Part shown: one piece after another, positions 51,148-59,732 of the stretch | How the letters are laid out: each line of letters begins with the position of its first letter | Position numbering within the stretch: the stretch's first letter is position 1 | Source of the DNA: an uncultured Pseudomonadales bacterium | Lineage (GTDB): Bacteria > Pseudomonadota > Gammaproteobacteria > Pseudomonadales > Azotimanducaceae | Assembly: GCA_958296405.1 (NCBI GenBank) | Contig: OY282519.1 | Coordinates: 1,658,132-1,722,131 of the forward strand | DNA length: 64,000 nt | Direction of reading: 5' to 3' | Position numbers and translations under genes: made by a program | The notes under the pieces: generated by a model | Told to the model about the DNA's origin: nothing | What the model saw: only the letters and a program-made list of their open reading frames with translations | The model's database searches: none

Positions 51148-53448
51148 TCAGCGCAAACGTGCGCTGCCGGACCATGCCGGTTCGCCGCTTGGGTCGCCTT
51201 GCCCCGTTTCGATGGCGGCGATCGGGAAATCCGGCAGGCGGCGCGCCGCAAAGCAGGTGGTCATGGCCTGCACGCCGCGAACGTCGAATGGGAAATCCAG
51301 CTTCATGTTGCCTTGCTCGCGGCGCTCTGGGGGCAAATCTGCGGCGTCCACCGGCGTCGCGCGCAGGAAGAATGGCTCGCGGGTGTCTTCGGGCTGGCAC
51401 TGTTCCTTGACGTAGGCAAGCTCGCGCCCGTGGCGATGCACGTTGAAGTCCCCCTTGATGATGGGCTCTGGCGCCGCCTCGATCACCTGTCGGGCGATGC
51501 CGGCGACGCCGGCCTCGAAGGATTGCGCCCAGAGAATCTGGCCGCCGGCGTTGTACTGGCCAACGTCGATGCGGGAGATGGGGTAATCCGGCAGGTCTGC
51601 GACGGCCATGCAATGGCCTTGGAAGCGCTGCCCTCGGTCGTCGAACTCGAAGTCCAGGTTGTCCGCTCCGTATTGGCGGCGCTCCGGCGCGAGGGAGTCG
51701 CGGTCGGCCGGCACCACGCGCAGCATGAAGGTGCCCCATGTCTGGATGCGCCGGCACGGATGCTTGCCATACATCATGCGGCGCCGCTCGCTGTCCCAGA
51801 AGGCGTTGAACTTCTCGCCCAAGGCCAAGCCAGCGGCTTCGAGGTCATCGTGGGCGGCAAGAATGTGCAGCCGGTCTGCCAGCACCACGTCCAAATCATC
51901 GATGAGGAAGCCGTGCAGCGTGCCGGTGCCGACGGCGTAGGTGGCTTGGTCGCCGCGCCACCAACCGGCGATGACGCCCTCCACATAGTCGCGCACGAAG
52001 GAAAACGCCCACACCCGGCGCTGGCCCTCCTCGTGGAGCGGCAGCAGCCCGGCCATCACCGCGTCCGTGCAACCATCCCGGTCGCGGGGCGGGCAGCTCT
52101 CGCCGTAGCGGTAATCCGCAGGGTGGTGGCGTTCGTAGAACCTGAGAATGGGCGCGGAATTGAACGGCACATAGATCGGATCGTCTGCCGCGCCTTGCAA
52201 CGCGGCGAGGAACACCTCGGCGCGCCCGCGTTCGCCATAGGCGTAGCCAGAGAGCGTGACGGCGCCGATGGCTGCGATGGCGGCCGCCGCGCCGGCGCCG
52301 CCGAGGCGCCGCCATAGCGGGGGCAAGATGGCGAGGATGGTGTGCATGCCCCAGCCGAAGGCGATGAACGCGATGACGCTGAGATACATCGTGTGGCGCA
52401 CGCCGCCGAACGGATACAGGCGCAAAGCGGCGACGCTGAATGCCACCGCTAGGCTGAGGCCGAACAGGGTGGGGATGGTGCGGCCACGCGCCTTGCCAAA
52501 TGTGGCGAGGGCCGCGGCGACGACCAGCGCCACCAGCCCGGCGGCGGCGATGTAGTCCGGAATGTGGTAGGTGAGGAAGCCCCATGCTTGCTCGGCGGCG
52601 AACTTCGCCAACGCCACGATGTCACCGACGCCGCCTTCGTACAGGTGGTTTAGCGGGATGAAGCCATAGGCTTCCTCGCCGACAGACGCAATGCCTTGGT
52701 GCTGCAAGGTGAGGGAGTAGGTGAGGGCGCAGCCGGCGGCGAACGCCACCGTTGGCGCGGCGAGCCAAGCGCCGCTGCGCAGCCAGTCTGTGAAGGCGAC
52801 GGGGCGGCGCAGGCCGAGCGCATGGGCAAGCAGCAAGGCACCAAGGGTGGCGGCGCCGAACAGCGCCAAGCCATATTGCAGCAGCGGGCCCAGAAACAGT
52901 ACGCAGCAAAGGAGCGTGATGCGGCGCTGGCGCAGGGCCGCGAGGCAGCCGACGATGATGAGCACCGCGAACAGCGCGTCGATGGAGTACTCGCGGGCAT
53001 CTTGGGCTTGGCGCACCGCTTCCACCGATGTGAGCGCCATCAGCGCGGCGAGGAACGCCGCCGCCCGCGTCATGCCAACCCGCGGCAGCAACAGCAGCAT
53101 CGCAGCGATGGCGAGGACGCTGCCCAGGGCGGACGCGGCGCGCAGTGCCCACGCCGAGTCGTCGATGCCTTGAACCGCATGCAAGAGCAGCGGGTGCAAG
53201 ATTGGCGACGGGCTGTTCGTCGCCGTGTTCGTGAGCACGTCCGCGACGCCGCCGCTCGCGTTCTCCGCGGCGATGGCCTCGTCTAGCCAAAGAAGCGGCG
53301 CATCAAGGTCGTAGAAGCGCACCCACGCCGCGATGACGAGCAGGATGGCGCAAGCGGCGTTGTAGAGGGCCGTTTGGGCGCTCGGGCGTTCCAGCCTCTG
53401 AACGCAGCGCGTCGCGAGGCGCGCCACGGCATCGAACAATCGTCTCAT
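51148..53448 (-). CDS. GT-C-type membrane glycosyltransferase-like protein with duplicated C-terminal domain
   Basis: From ATG 53448 (MRRLFDAVARL) the product is 766 residues. The first 410 or so hold about ten membrane segments, with an acidic pair in the first outer loop (PLLWLDEAIAAEN) as in PMT/ArnT-type GT-C enzymes that use lipid-linked sugars. The rest is soluble and ends in two similar units of about 70 residues: one starting FMLRVVPADRDSLAPERRQ and one starting FFLRATPVDAADLPPERRE, each with LDFxFDxRG, a Cys, LPDxPI and a final GQ. The acceptor is unknown. Longer upstream readings lack the family start. Confidence 0.78.
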   Translation of the reverse strand: MRRLFDAVARLATRCVQRLERPSAQTALYNAACAILLVIAAWVRFYDLDAPLLWLDEAIAAENASGGVADVLTNTATNSPSPILHPLLLHAVQGIDDSAWALRAASALGSVLAIAAMLLLLPRVGMTRAAAFLAALMALTSVEAVRQAQDAREYSIDALFAVLIIVGCLAALRQRRITLLCCVLFLGPLLQYGLALFGAATLGALLLAHALGLRRPVAFTDWLRSGAWLAAPTVAFAAGCALTYSLTLQHQGIASVGEEAYGFIPLNHLYEGGVGDIVALAKFAAEQAWGFLTYHIPDYIAAAGLVALVVAAALATFGKARGRTIPTLFGLSLAVAFSVAALRLYPFGGVRHTMYLSVIAFIAFGWGMHTILAILPPLWRRLGGAGAAAAIAAIGAVTLSGYAYGERGRAEVFLAALQGAADDPIYVPFNSAPILRFYERHHPADYRYGESCPPRDRDGCTDAVMAGLLPLHEEGQRRVWAFSFVRDYVEGVIAGWWRGDQATYAVGTGTLHGFLIDDLDVVLADRLHILAAHDDLEAAGLALGEKFNAFWDSERRRMMYGKHPCRRIQTWGTFMLRVVPADRDSLAPERRQYGADNLDFEFDDRGQRFQGHCMAVADLPDYPISRIDVGQYNAGGQILWAQSFEAGVAGIARQVIEAAPEPIIKGDFNVHRHGRELAYVKEQCQPEDTREPFFLRATPVDAADLPPERREQGNMKLDFPFDVRGVQAMTTCFAARRLPDFPIAAIETGQGDPSGEPAWSGSARLR

Positions 53449-53584
53449 GGTGATGACTGGCTGCGCGGCGCGATTCGTCGCGGCTCCACTGGACGCGCGC
53501 ATTGTAGCCGCGGGGTGCCTTGGTGTCGCCAAGGCGCCCCCGATTGTGGGTTGTCGCTGGCCGGTTGCCGGCGCGAACGCGAAC

Positions 53585-54994
53585 TCACTCTGCTTCGCGC
53601 CGCGCTGCCCGCCAACGGGTGCCGCCGGGGCGGTCCTCAAGCTCGATGCCCTGCGCCGCCAGTTCGTCGCGGATGGCGTCCGCTTCGGGGAAGTCCCGCG
53701 CTGCGCGGGCGGCTGCGCGCGCCGCAATCCGGTCTTCCACCCACGAGCGGTTGGCCTTCACGCCACGCTGAAAGCGCTTCTGGGCGGGCTCCGTGAGCAG
53801 GCCCAAGAGCCAGCCGCCGGCCAACAGCGCCTGCCGCGCGGCATCGCGTTCCTTGGCCGCGTTGGCGTTGCGCAACTGGCCGCCCAAGCCGTGCAGCGCG
53901 GCTAGGGCGCGTGGGGTATTCAAATCGTCCCGAAGCGGCGCGAGCACGGCTTCTGGAAACGCATCGAGCGGCGCGGCGCGATAGTCGCTTGCGGTGGCGG
54001 CGGCATCGTCGCCGGCATCCGCGAGGGCTTGATAGAGCGCGTCGAGGCTGGCGCGGGCTTGGCTGAGCAAACCGGGGCTCCAATCCAGCCCTTGGCGGTA
54101 GTGCCCGGAGAGCAGCGCATAGCGCAGCGTCTCGCCGGGGTGGGAGCGCAACAGATCGCGGATGGTGACGATGTTGCCAACGCTCTTGGACATCTTCTCG
54201 GTGCCGAAGCGGAGCATGCCGTTGTGTACCCAATAGCGCGCATAGCAACCGCCGCCGGCCGCGCACACGCCCTGCGCCAATTCGTTCTCATGGTGCGGGA
54301 AGGTGAGGTCGCTGCCGCCGCCGTGAATGTCGATGTCGGCGCCGAGGTGCTTGCGGATCATCGCCGTGCATTCGATGTGCCAGCCGGGTCGGCCACGCCC
54401 CCAAGGGCTGTCCCAGCCCGGCAAGTCCGGCGTGGATGGCTTCCACATCACAAAGTCCTTCGGGTCGCGCTTGTAGGGTGCCACCTCGACGCGCGCACCG
54501 TCCAGAATGTGTTCCAGCGATTGCTTGGAGAGGGCGCCGTAACGCGGCGCCGACGGCACATGGAAGAGCACATGGCCGGCGGCCTCGTAAGCGTGGCCTT
54601 GGGCGATGAGCGCTTCGATGGTGGCGATGATCTCGGCAATGTGTTCCGTCGCACGCGGTTCGATGTCTGGCGCGAGGGCGCCGAGGGCCGCGGCATCCTT
54701 CATGTACTCGGCGGCGAAGCGCTCCGTCAGCACCTCGATCGGCTCGCCGTTGGCCTTCGCCGCGGCATTGATCTTGTCCTCGATGTCCGTGATGTTGCGG
54801 ACGTAGGTGACCTTGTCGTAATGCAGCCGCAGTAGCCGCACCAACACGTCGAAGGCGACCGCCGGCAGGCCGTTGCCGATATGCACATAGTCGTACACCG
54901 TGGGGCCGCAGACATAGAGCCGCACATGGTTCGCAATGAGCGGCTCGAAGCGGCGCTTCGCCCCGGCCATGGTGTCGTAGAGATGGATGTCCAT
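53585..54994 (-). CDS. cysS: cysteinyl-tRNA synthetase
   Basis: The 469-residue class I synthetase has the first zinc Cys in [16 protein letters not shown] (residues 27-42), ending in HIGN where HIGH is typical, as in many CysRS. Other blocks are [34 protein letters not shown] and KMSKSVGN near residue 266. It attaches cysteine to tRNA-Cys. Length matches the family (about 460). It is separated by 137 bp from the GT-C gene downstream. Confidence 0.96.
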   Translation of the reverse strand: MDIHLYDTMAGAKRRFEPLIANHVRLYVCGPTVYDYVHIGNGLPAVAFDVLVRLLRLHYDKVTYVRNITDIEDKINAAAKANGEPIEVLTERFAAEYMKDAAALGALAPDIEPRATEHIAEIIATIEALIAQGHAYEAAGHVLFHVPSAPRYGALSKQSLEHILDGARVEVAPYKRDPKDFVMWKPSTPDLPGWDSPWGRGRPGWHIECTAMIRKHLGADIDIHGGGSDLTFPHHENELAQGVCAAGGGCYARYWVHNGMLRFGTEKMSKSVGNIVTIRDLLRSHPGETLRYALLSGHYRQGLDWSPGLLSQARASLDALYQALADAGDDAAATASDYRAAPLDAFPEAVLAPLRDDLNTPRALAALHGLGGQLRNANAAKERDAARQALLAGGWLLGLLTEPAQKRFQRGVKANRSWVEDRIAARAAARAARDFPEADAIRDELAAQGIELEDRPGGTRWRAARREAE

Positions 54995-55113
54995 GTTGTC
55001 TAGCGGGCTTCGTCGCCGTGGGGCGGCTGCGGCCCAGCGGGCAATTGTATGGCAGCCCTCGCGCCGCTGGCGCTTGCGCGGGGCGGTTGTCGCGGGCTAG
55101 TTGTTGGAGGCGG

Positions 55114-56493
55114 TTAGCCGGTGCTTGCGGCGTAGCGCTCCGCAAGGGCGGCATGGACGGCGCGCAGCCCCATCGCTTCGCCACCCTTGGGCCGCGCCGG
55201 CTGCGCCCGCTCGTTCCACGCCATCACGTCGAAATGCAACCAAGGCACCTCGCCCACGAAGCGTTGCAGGAACAGCCCGGCGGTGATGGCGCCCCCCAAG
55301 CCGCTCGACGGGGCGTTGGCAATGTCCGCGATGTCGCTGTCCAGGAGGCTGCGGTACGGGGCGTGCAACGGCAGGCGCCAAACGGGGTCTTCCCATGCTT
55401 CGCCGGCCGCGGCGATGGCGTTTGCGATGCCGTCGTGCGTGGCGAACATGGCCGGCAAGGCGGTGCCTAGGGCGACCCGCGCAGCGCCCGTGAGGGTGGC
55501 GAAGTCGATGATGACGTCCGGCGATTCCTCTTGCGCCAGCGCGAGGGCGTCGCAGAGGATCAGCCGGCCCTCGGCATCGGTGTTGTCCACCTCGATGGTG
55601 GTGCCGTCGTAGGCGGTGAGCACGTCTCCGGGGCGAAAGGCGTTAGCGGCAACGGCGTTCTCGACCGCCGGCACCAGCACGCGCAGCGCCACCGGCGACC
55701 GCCGCGCCATGATGAGCTTGGCGAGGCCCAGCACATGCGCGGCGCCGCCCATGTCCTTCTTCATCAGACGCATGCCGGCGGCGGTCTTCAAGTCCAGGCC
55801 GCCGCTGTCGAAGCACACGCCCTTGCCGACTAGGGTGACGCGCGGCTGCTCGGGGTTGCCCCAACGCAGGTCAATGAGGCGGGGGGCGGACGCGCTGGCG
55901 CGGCCCACTGCGTGGATGGCGCGGAAGCCGCGTTCGAGCAGCGCATCGCCGACGGTGACTTCAATCGCGGCGTCATGGGTGGTCGCGAGTTCCCGCGCCG
56001 CGGCCTCCAAGTGGTGCGGCAGCATGTCGTTCGCGGGGGTGTTGATGAGGTTCCGGCAGAGGGCAACGGCTTCGCACTCGTCTCGGGCTGCGGCGTCTGC
56101 CGGGCCGGTAAGCAAGTGGGCCGGCTCGCGTCCGGCGTCGCCCTTGTAGCGGTCGAAACGGTAAGCGCCCAAGCCCCAGCCCAAGAGCACCTGATGGCGC
56201 TCGGCGGGGCTTAGGTTCGCGTCGAGCCGATAGGTGCCGGCGGCAAGGCGGAACGGCAGGGTTGCGAGGGTTGCGATGCCGGGTGCTTCGCCGCAGCCCG
56301 CGGCAACCCAGTCTGGTTGGCCCTGGGCGTTCGGCAGCCACACGCTCTGCCCCGGCTTGCCTTGGAAGTCGCTGCGGGCAAGCCATGCTTGAGCTAAGTC
56401 GCTTTGCGCCTCGCGCCATGCGGAGAAGCCCTCTGCGCGAACGAGGACGATACTCGTCGGCGGAGCGGTGGTGTCTTGCTCGGTGATTAGCAT
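55114..56493 (-). CDS. M17-family leucyl aminopeptidase (PepB-like)
   Basis: The 459-residue protein has the M17 metal site blocks VTLVGKGVCFDSGGLDLKTA, NTDAEGRLILCDAL (near residue 303) and IDFATLTGA. It is shorter than the PepA encoded at 18917-20428 and its N-terminal domain is different, so it is a paralogue, not a duplicate. It should cleave N-terminal residues from peptides in the cytoplasm. It stands alone between cysS and lipA on the same strand. Confidence 0.9.
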   Translation of the reverse strand: MLITEQDTTAPPTSIVLVRAEGFSAWREAQSDLAQAWLARSDFQGKPGQSVWLPNAQGQPDWVAAGCGEAPGIATLATLPFRLAAGTYRLDANLSPAERHQVLLGWGLGAYRFDRYKGDAGREPAHLLTGPADAAARDECEAVALCRNLINTPANDMLPHHLEAAARELATTHDAAIEVTVGDALLERGFRAIHAVGRASASAPRLIDLRWGNPEQPRVTLVGKGVCFDSGGLDLKTAAGMRLMKKDMGGAAHVLGLAKLIMARRSPVALRVLVPAVENAVAANAFRPGDVLTAYDGTTIEVDNTDAEGRLILCDALALAQEESPDVIIDFATLTGAARVALGTALPAMFATHDGIANAIAAAGEAWEDPVWRLPLHAPYRSLLDSDIADIANAPSSGLGGAITAGLFLQRFVGEVPWLHFDVMAWNERAQPARPKGGEAMGLRAVHAALAERYAASTG

Positions 56494-56632
56494 GGGGAGT
56501 TATGCGACGAACTGGTGGCCGGTGAGGGGCGTGGCGACCGCAGTGGCAACGCTCGGCGTTGGCTGCGGCGCCGGGCTGATTGACCGGTGCCGAGGCGTTG
56601 CCGCTGTGCCGCAGCCGTCGATTCTTGGCGCG

Positions 56633-57679
56633 TCAACCAGCCACCTCGCGGGTTGGAATGAGGCCCAGGTTGTTGCGGTCTAGCGCGCGCTCCGCGCGGT
56701 AGCTGGAGCGCACGAGGGGGCCGGACGCCACTTCGACAAAGCCCCGCGCCAAGCCCCATTCCCGGTACAGCGCGAACGCATCCGGATGCACCCAGCGGCG
56801 CACCGGCTCGTGATGGCGCGTGGGTGCAAGGTACTGGCCGAGGGTGAGGACATCCACGCCGACGGCGCGCAGGTCGTCCATCGCTTCTCGGAGCTCATCG
56901 TCGCGTTCGCCGAGGCCGAGCATCAAGCTGGACTTGGTGAGGACGTCTGGGCGGTGCTGCTTGGCATGTTTCAACACGGCGAGGGTTTGGGCGTAGCCGG
57001 CGCGCGGGTCTCGCACGGGGTGCGTTAGGCGCTCGACGGTTTCGAGGTTCTGCGCGAACACGGCCACGCCGGCATCGACCACTGTTTCCACGGCGCTGCG
57101 CTGGCCGCTGAAGTCTGGCGTGAGCGCCTCGACAGCGGTGGCTGGGTTGACCTTTCGGATGGCGCGGATGCAGGCCGCATAGTGGGCGGCCCCGCCGTCC
57201 GGCAGATCGTCCCGGTCCACCGAGGTGAGCACGACGTAGCGCAGCCCCATGAGGCGCACGGATGTCGCCGCGCGTTGCGGCTCACCGCCATCCAGAAGCC
57301 CGCGTGGGTTGCCCGTGTCCACCGAGCAAAAGCGGCAAGCGCGCGTGCAGACGGCGCCCATCAGCATGATGGTGGCCGTGCCGTGGCCCCAGCACTCGCC
57401 GATGTTGGGGCAGTGGGACTCTTCGCAGACGGTGCTCAAGCCCTGTTCCCGCACCACCCGCCGCACCGCCTCGTAGCCGGCGCCGCCGCCCAGCCGCACC
57501 CGCAGCCAAGGCGGCTTCGGGCCGCGCGGCGGCCGCTCGGTGGGCCCGGCCTTGATGCCATCCCGAATGGCATGAATGCCCTGCGCGTTGCGGAACTTCA
57601 GGCCGCTCTGAACCATCGATGTGCCGTCTGGTGGGTGTGGGGGCAATGGTAATGCCACTTGCGTCGTCCTGCTTGCCAT
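56633..57679 (-). CDS. lipA: lipoyl synthase
   Basis: The 348-residue radical-SAM enzyme has both Fe-S motifs: the auxiliary-cluster [12 protein letters not shown] and the radical-SAM CTRACRFC. It inserts two sulfurs into protein-bound octanoyl groups to make lipoate. Other LipA phrases include [24 protein letters not shown]-like wording at about 135-165 and [14 protein letters not shown] near the end. ATG 57679 gives a 21-residue Pro-rich leader; ATG 57616 ([10 protein letters not shown]) is an equally good start. lipB is not adjacent. Confidence 0.94.
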   Translation of the reverse strand: MASRTTQVALPLPPHPPDGTSMVQSGLKFRNAQGIHAIRDGIKAGPTERPPRGPKPPWLRVRLGGGAGYEAVRRVVREQGLSTVCEESHCPNIGECWGHGTATIMLMGAVCTRACRFCSVDTGNPRGLLDGGEPQRAATSVRLMGLRYVVLTSVDRDDLPDGGAAHYAACIRAIRKVNPATAVEALTPDFSGQRSAVETVVDAGVAVFAQNLETVERLTHPVRDPRAGYAQTLAVLKHAKQHRPDVLTKSSLMLGLGERDDELREAMDDLRAVGVDVLTLGQYLAPTRHHEPVRRWVHPDAFALYREWGLARGFVEVASGPLVRSSYRAERALDRNNLGLIPTREVAG

Positions 57680-57742
57680 AGCCTCGGCATGCCGGCGGCA
57701 ACGAGGACGAGAGCGAATGTGGGGCGCGCGTTGCCAGCACGG

Positions 57743-58588
57743 CTAGCCAATCGTCAGCAGCGTCTCCTGCGACAGCTTGCCCTCTAGTTGCGCAACTATT
57801 CTCTCTAGCTCCATCTTCGGCTCCGCCTTGAGCCCCAAGCAGCGGCCGACGCCGGCCGCATCGGTGCTGTACCTCGAAGCTAGCTTGATCGAGTGCATGG
57901 CGTCTCGCGGTTCTAAGGCATAGGTGTGGAACTGCATCGAGTGGCTGGACCTGGCTTGGGCCACATGGTTGAACTCGAAGTTGCGCCGCAGATAGTCGAA
58001 AAGCTCGGTTTGCGTCACCAGAACTAAACGTTTGCCCAATGCCTCGAACGTCTGAATCTTGTGGTGTAGCTGTACCAGAGTCGTCTTGGCCGTCATCTTC
58101 CAATTCATTCCGAAACGCGAGCCATAGGGCTCCCGTTCTTCCGCGACGGAATCGGGTTGGCGAACCGTGTCCAAGAACCGTTGCCGAGCGGGCCAGACGG
58201 AACCGGTCGTGTCCATCGTCTGGAGTTCGATTCCGAGAAAGTCAACGACTTTGCTGCCGTCTACGGCGGTCAAGAAGTAGTCGACGCTTCCACCCGGCAC
58301 GGAGACCTCTGGCACGACGTGCAGTTCGTTACCCGGTGTGTGAGAAAGCAGATGCAAACAATCGACGAATACCTGCTTGCGTTCGAGCAGGCGATATGGG
58401 CAGATCATCATCGGTTGGCGACTGCGCCCGTGGGAGACCGAACATGTGCCGATTGACAACTTCGGTTCGCTCTTCCTTACTTTGATGCACTTGCGCTGTA
58501 GGAACGGGCACTGCTGTTGATCTAGGAGCGCTTGCCAGTCGGCGGTCGTCGAGGTCGATGCGCCGAACAGTTCGAGAATTTCAGTCAT
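57743..58588 (-). CDS. NotI-family type II restriction endonuclease
   Basis: The 281-residue protein matches the unusual cysteine pattern of NotI: CPFLQRKC, IGTCSV and ICPYRLLER in the first 70 residues (the four cysteines bind iron in NotI). It also has the catalytic-region phrase FLGIELQTMDTTGSVWP near residue 120, where NotI has LEIQTMDFHGS. It should cut DNA at a specific site in the absence of methylation. Its ATG overlaps the methyltransferase stop by 4 nt, so the protective enzyme is translated first. The recognition sequence is not predictable; it need not be that of NotI. Confidence 0.85.
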   Translation of the reverse strand: MTEILELFGASTSTTADWQALLDQQQCPFLQRKCIKVRKSEPKLSIGTCSVSHGRSRQPMMICPYRLLERKQVFVDCLHLLSHTPGNELHVVPEVSVPGGSVDYFLTAVDGSKVVDFLGIELQTMDTTGSVWPARQRFLDTVRQPDSVAEEREPYGSRFGMNWKMTAKTTLVQLHHKIQTFEALGKRLVLVTQTELFDYLRRNFEFNHVAQARSSHSMQFHTYALEPRDAMHSIKLASRYSTDAAGVGRCLGLKAEPKMELERIVAQLEGKLSQETLLTIG

Positions 58589-59649
58589 AGGATCGTGGCG
58601 GTGCGTTGATCGGCCATCTTGATGTATTCGGGCGAGAGGTCAATGCCTACCGACTTTCGGCCTAGCTGGCTGGCCACCAGCATGGTCGTGCCGGTGCCGC
58701 AGAACGGATCGAGGACGATCCCATCGGGTGGTGACGTGGCCAAGATTGGGATTCGGCACAAGTCTTCCGGAAAGGGCGCAAAGTGTCCGCGACGACGCTG
58801 CGTGTCTTCTGGCAGGATGTCCCACACATCGGAGGGCTTGCTGCCGTTGGGATGGTACTTCAAGAAGTAGAAGCCCTTGTCGCGCAGTTCTTTTGCCCGC
58901 CCCGACAGCCTCTCGGAGTCCGAGTGCGTCGCCCGCTGCTGGCCTCGGATGATCATGCGGAAATCGGCTAGTTCACCTCGGTTGATCGCATCGAGCATGC
59001 CTTCCAGCATCGTGTTTGCGTTGCGCTTTTCGGCTGCATCGAGTTCGGTGGAGAGTTCAATCTGGCGCTTGTAGCGCACGCCGCTGACACCAGATGCGGT
59101 GACCACCGAACCGTTGACCACCTTGGTGGTCTTGGGTGCGCTTCGGATGGCGTCCGCGTTGTAGTAGTAGCCGCGTTGACGTTTCACGAAATGGAATACG
59201 CTCTCGTGGACATTGCGCAGGCGATCCCGCGTATTGTCAGGACTTCCCTTGACTTTGTTCCAAACGACGTCGTTGCGCAGTGTCCAGCCTTGCTTGTCGA
59301 CAAGGTGCAGGGCCACCCGCCACGGAACGCCGACCAAGCCCTTCTGCTTGTATGTGTCGCCGATATTGAGCCAAAACGAGCCGGTAGGCTTGAGGACTCG
59401 CTTCACCTCAGCGAACACGGCGGCTATGGCTTCGATGAATTCGCGGTAGTCCTTCTCTAGGCCGATGCCACCGCTGCCATATTCTCGCTTGCCCCAATAG
59501 GGCGGGCTGGTCATGCAACAGTCGAATGTGGCAGCGGGCAGCCGCCCTAGCACGTCCAAGGCATCGCCCGCTATGAACAACGGCGACCGGCGCGGTTCGC
59601 GCAGATAACTCTGCAACCGGAGCGGCGTCCCTTGGGGCGTGGCGATCAT
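58585..59649 (-). CDS. type II DNA methyltransferase (N4-cytosine or N6-adenine)
   Basis: The 354-residue enzyme has catalytic motif IV TSPPYW at residues 47-52 and the SAM motif DPFCGTGTT near residue 318, the reversed (beta-class) order. SPPY with preceding Thr is most common in N4-cytosine enzymes. It should protect the sites cut by the NotI-family nuclease encoded directly downstream. The insertion between the two motifs (about 180-290), containing RYKRQIELSTELDAAEKRNANT, is likely the target-recognition domain. The pair lies between lipA and a TonB receptor gene. Confidence 0.92.
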   Translation of the reverse strand: MIATPQGTPLRLQSYLREPRRSPLFIAGDALDVLGRLPAATFDCCMTSPPYWGKREYGSGGIGLEKDYREFIEAIAAVFAEVKRVLKPTGSFWLNIGDTYKQKGLVGVPWRVALHLVDKQGWTLRNDVVWNKVKGSPDNTRDRLRNVHESVFHFVKRQRGYYYNADAIRSAPKTTKVVNGSVVTASGVSGVRYKRQIELSTELDAAEKRNANTMLEGMLDAINRGELADFRMIIRGQQRATHSDSERLSGRAKELRDKGFYFLKYHPNGSKPSDVWDILPEDTQRRRGHFAPFPEDLCRIPILATSPPDGIVLDPFCGTGTTMLVASQLGRKSVGIDLSPEYIKMADQRTATIL

Positions 59650-59732
59650 CGCTGCGGCCTGTCAGTTCTGAACCATCTCTGCGCCGTCCGGTGCCTGCAG
59701 GTCGATTGTAGTCCCGGCAACCACGCTCCGCC

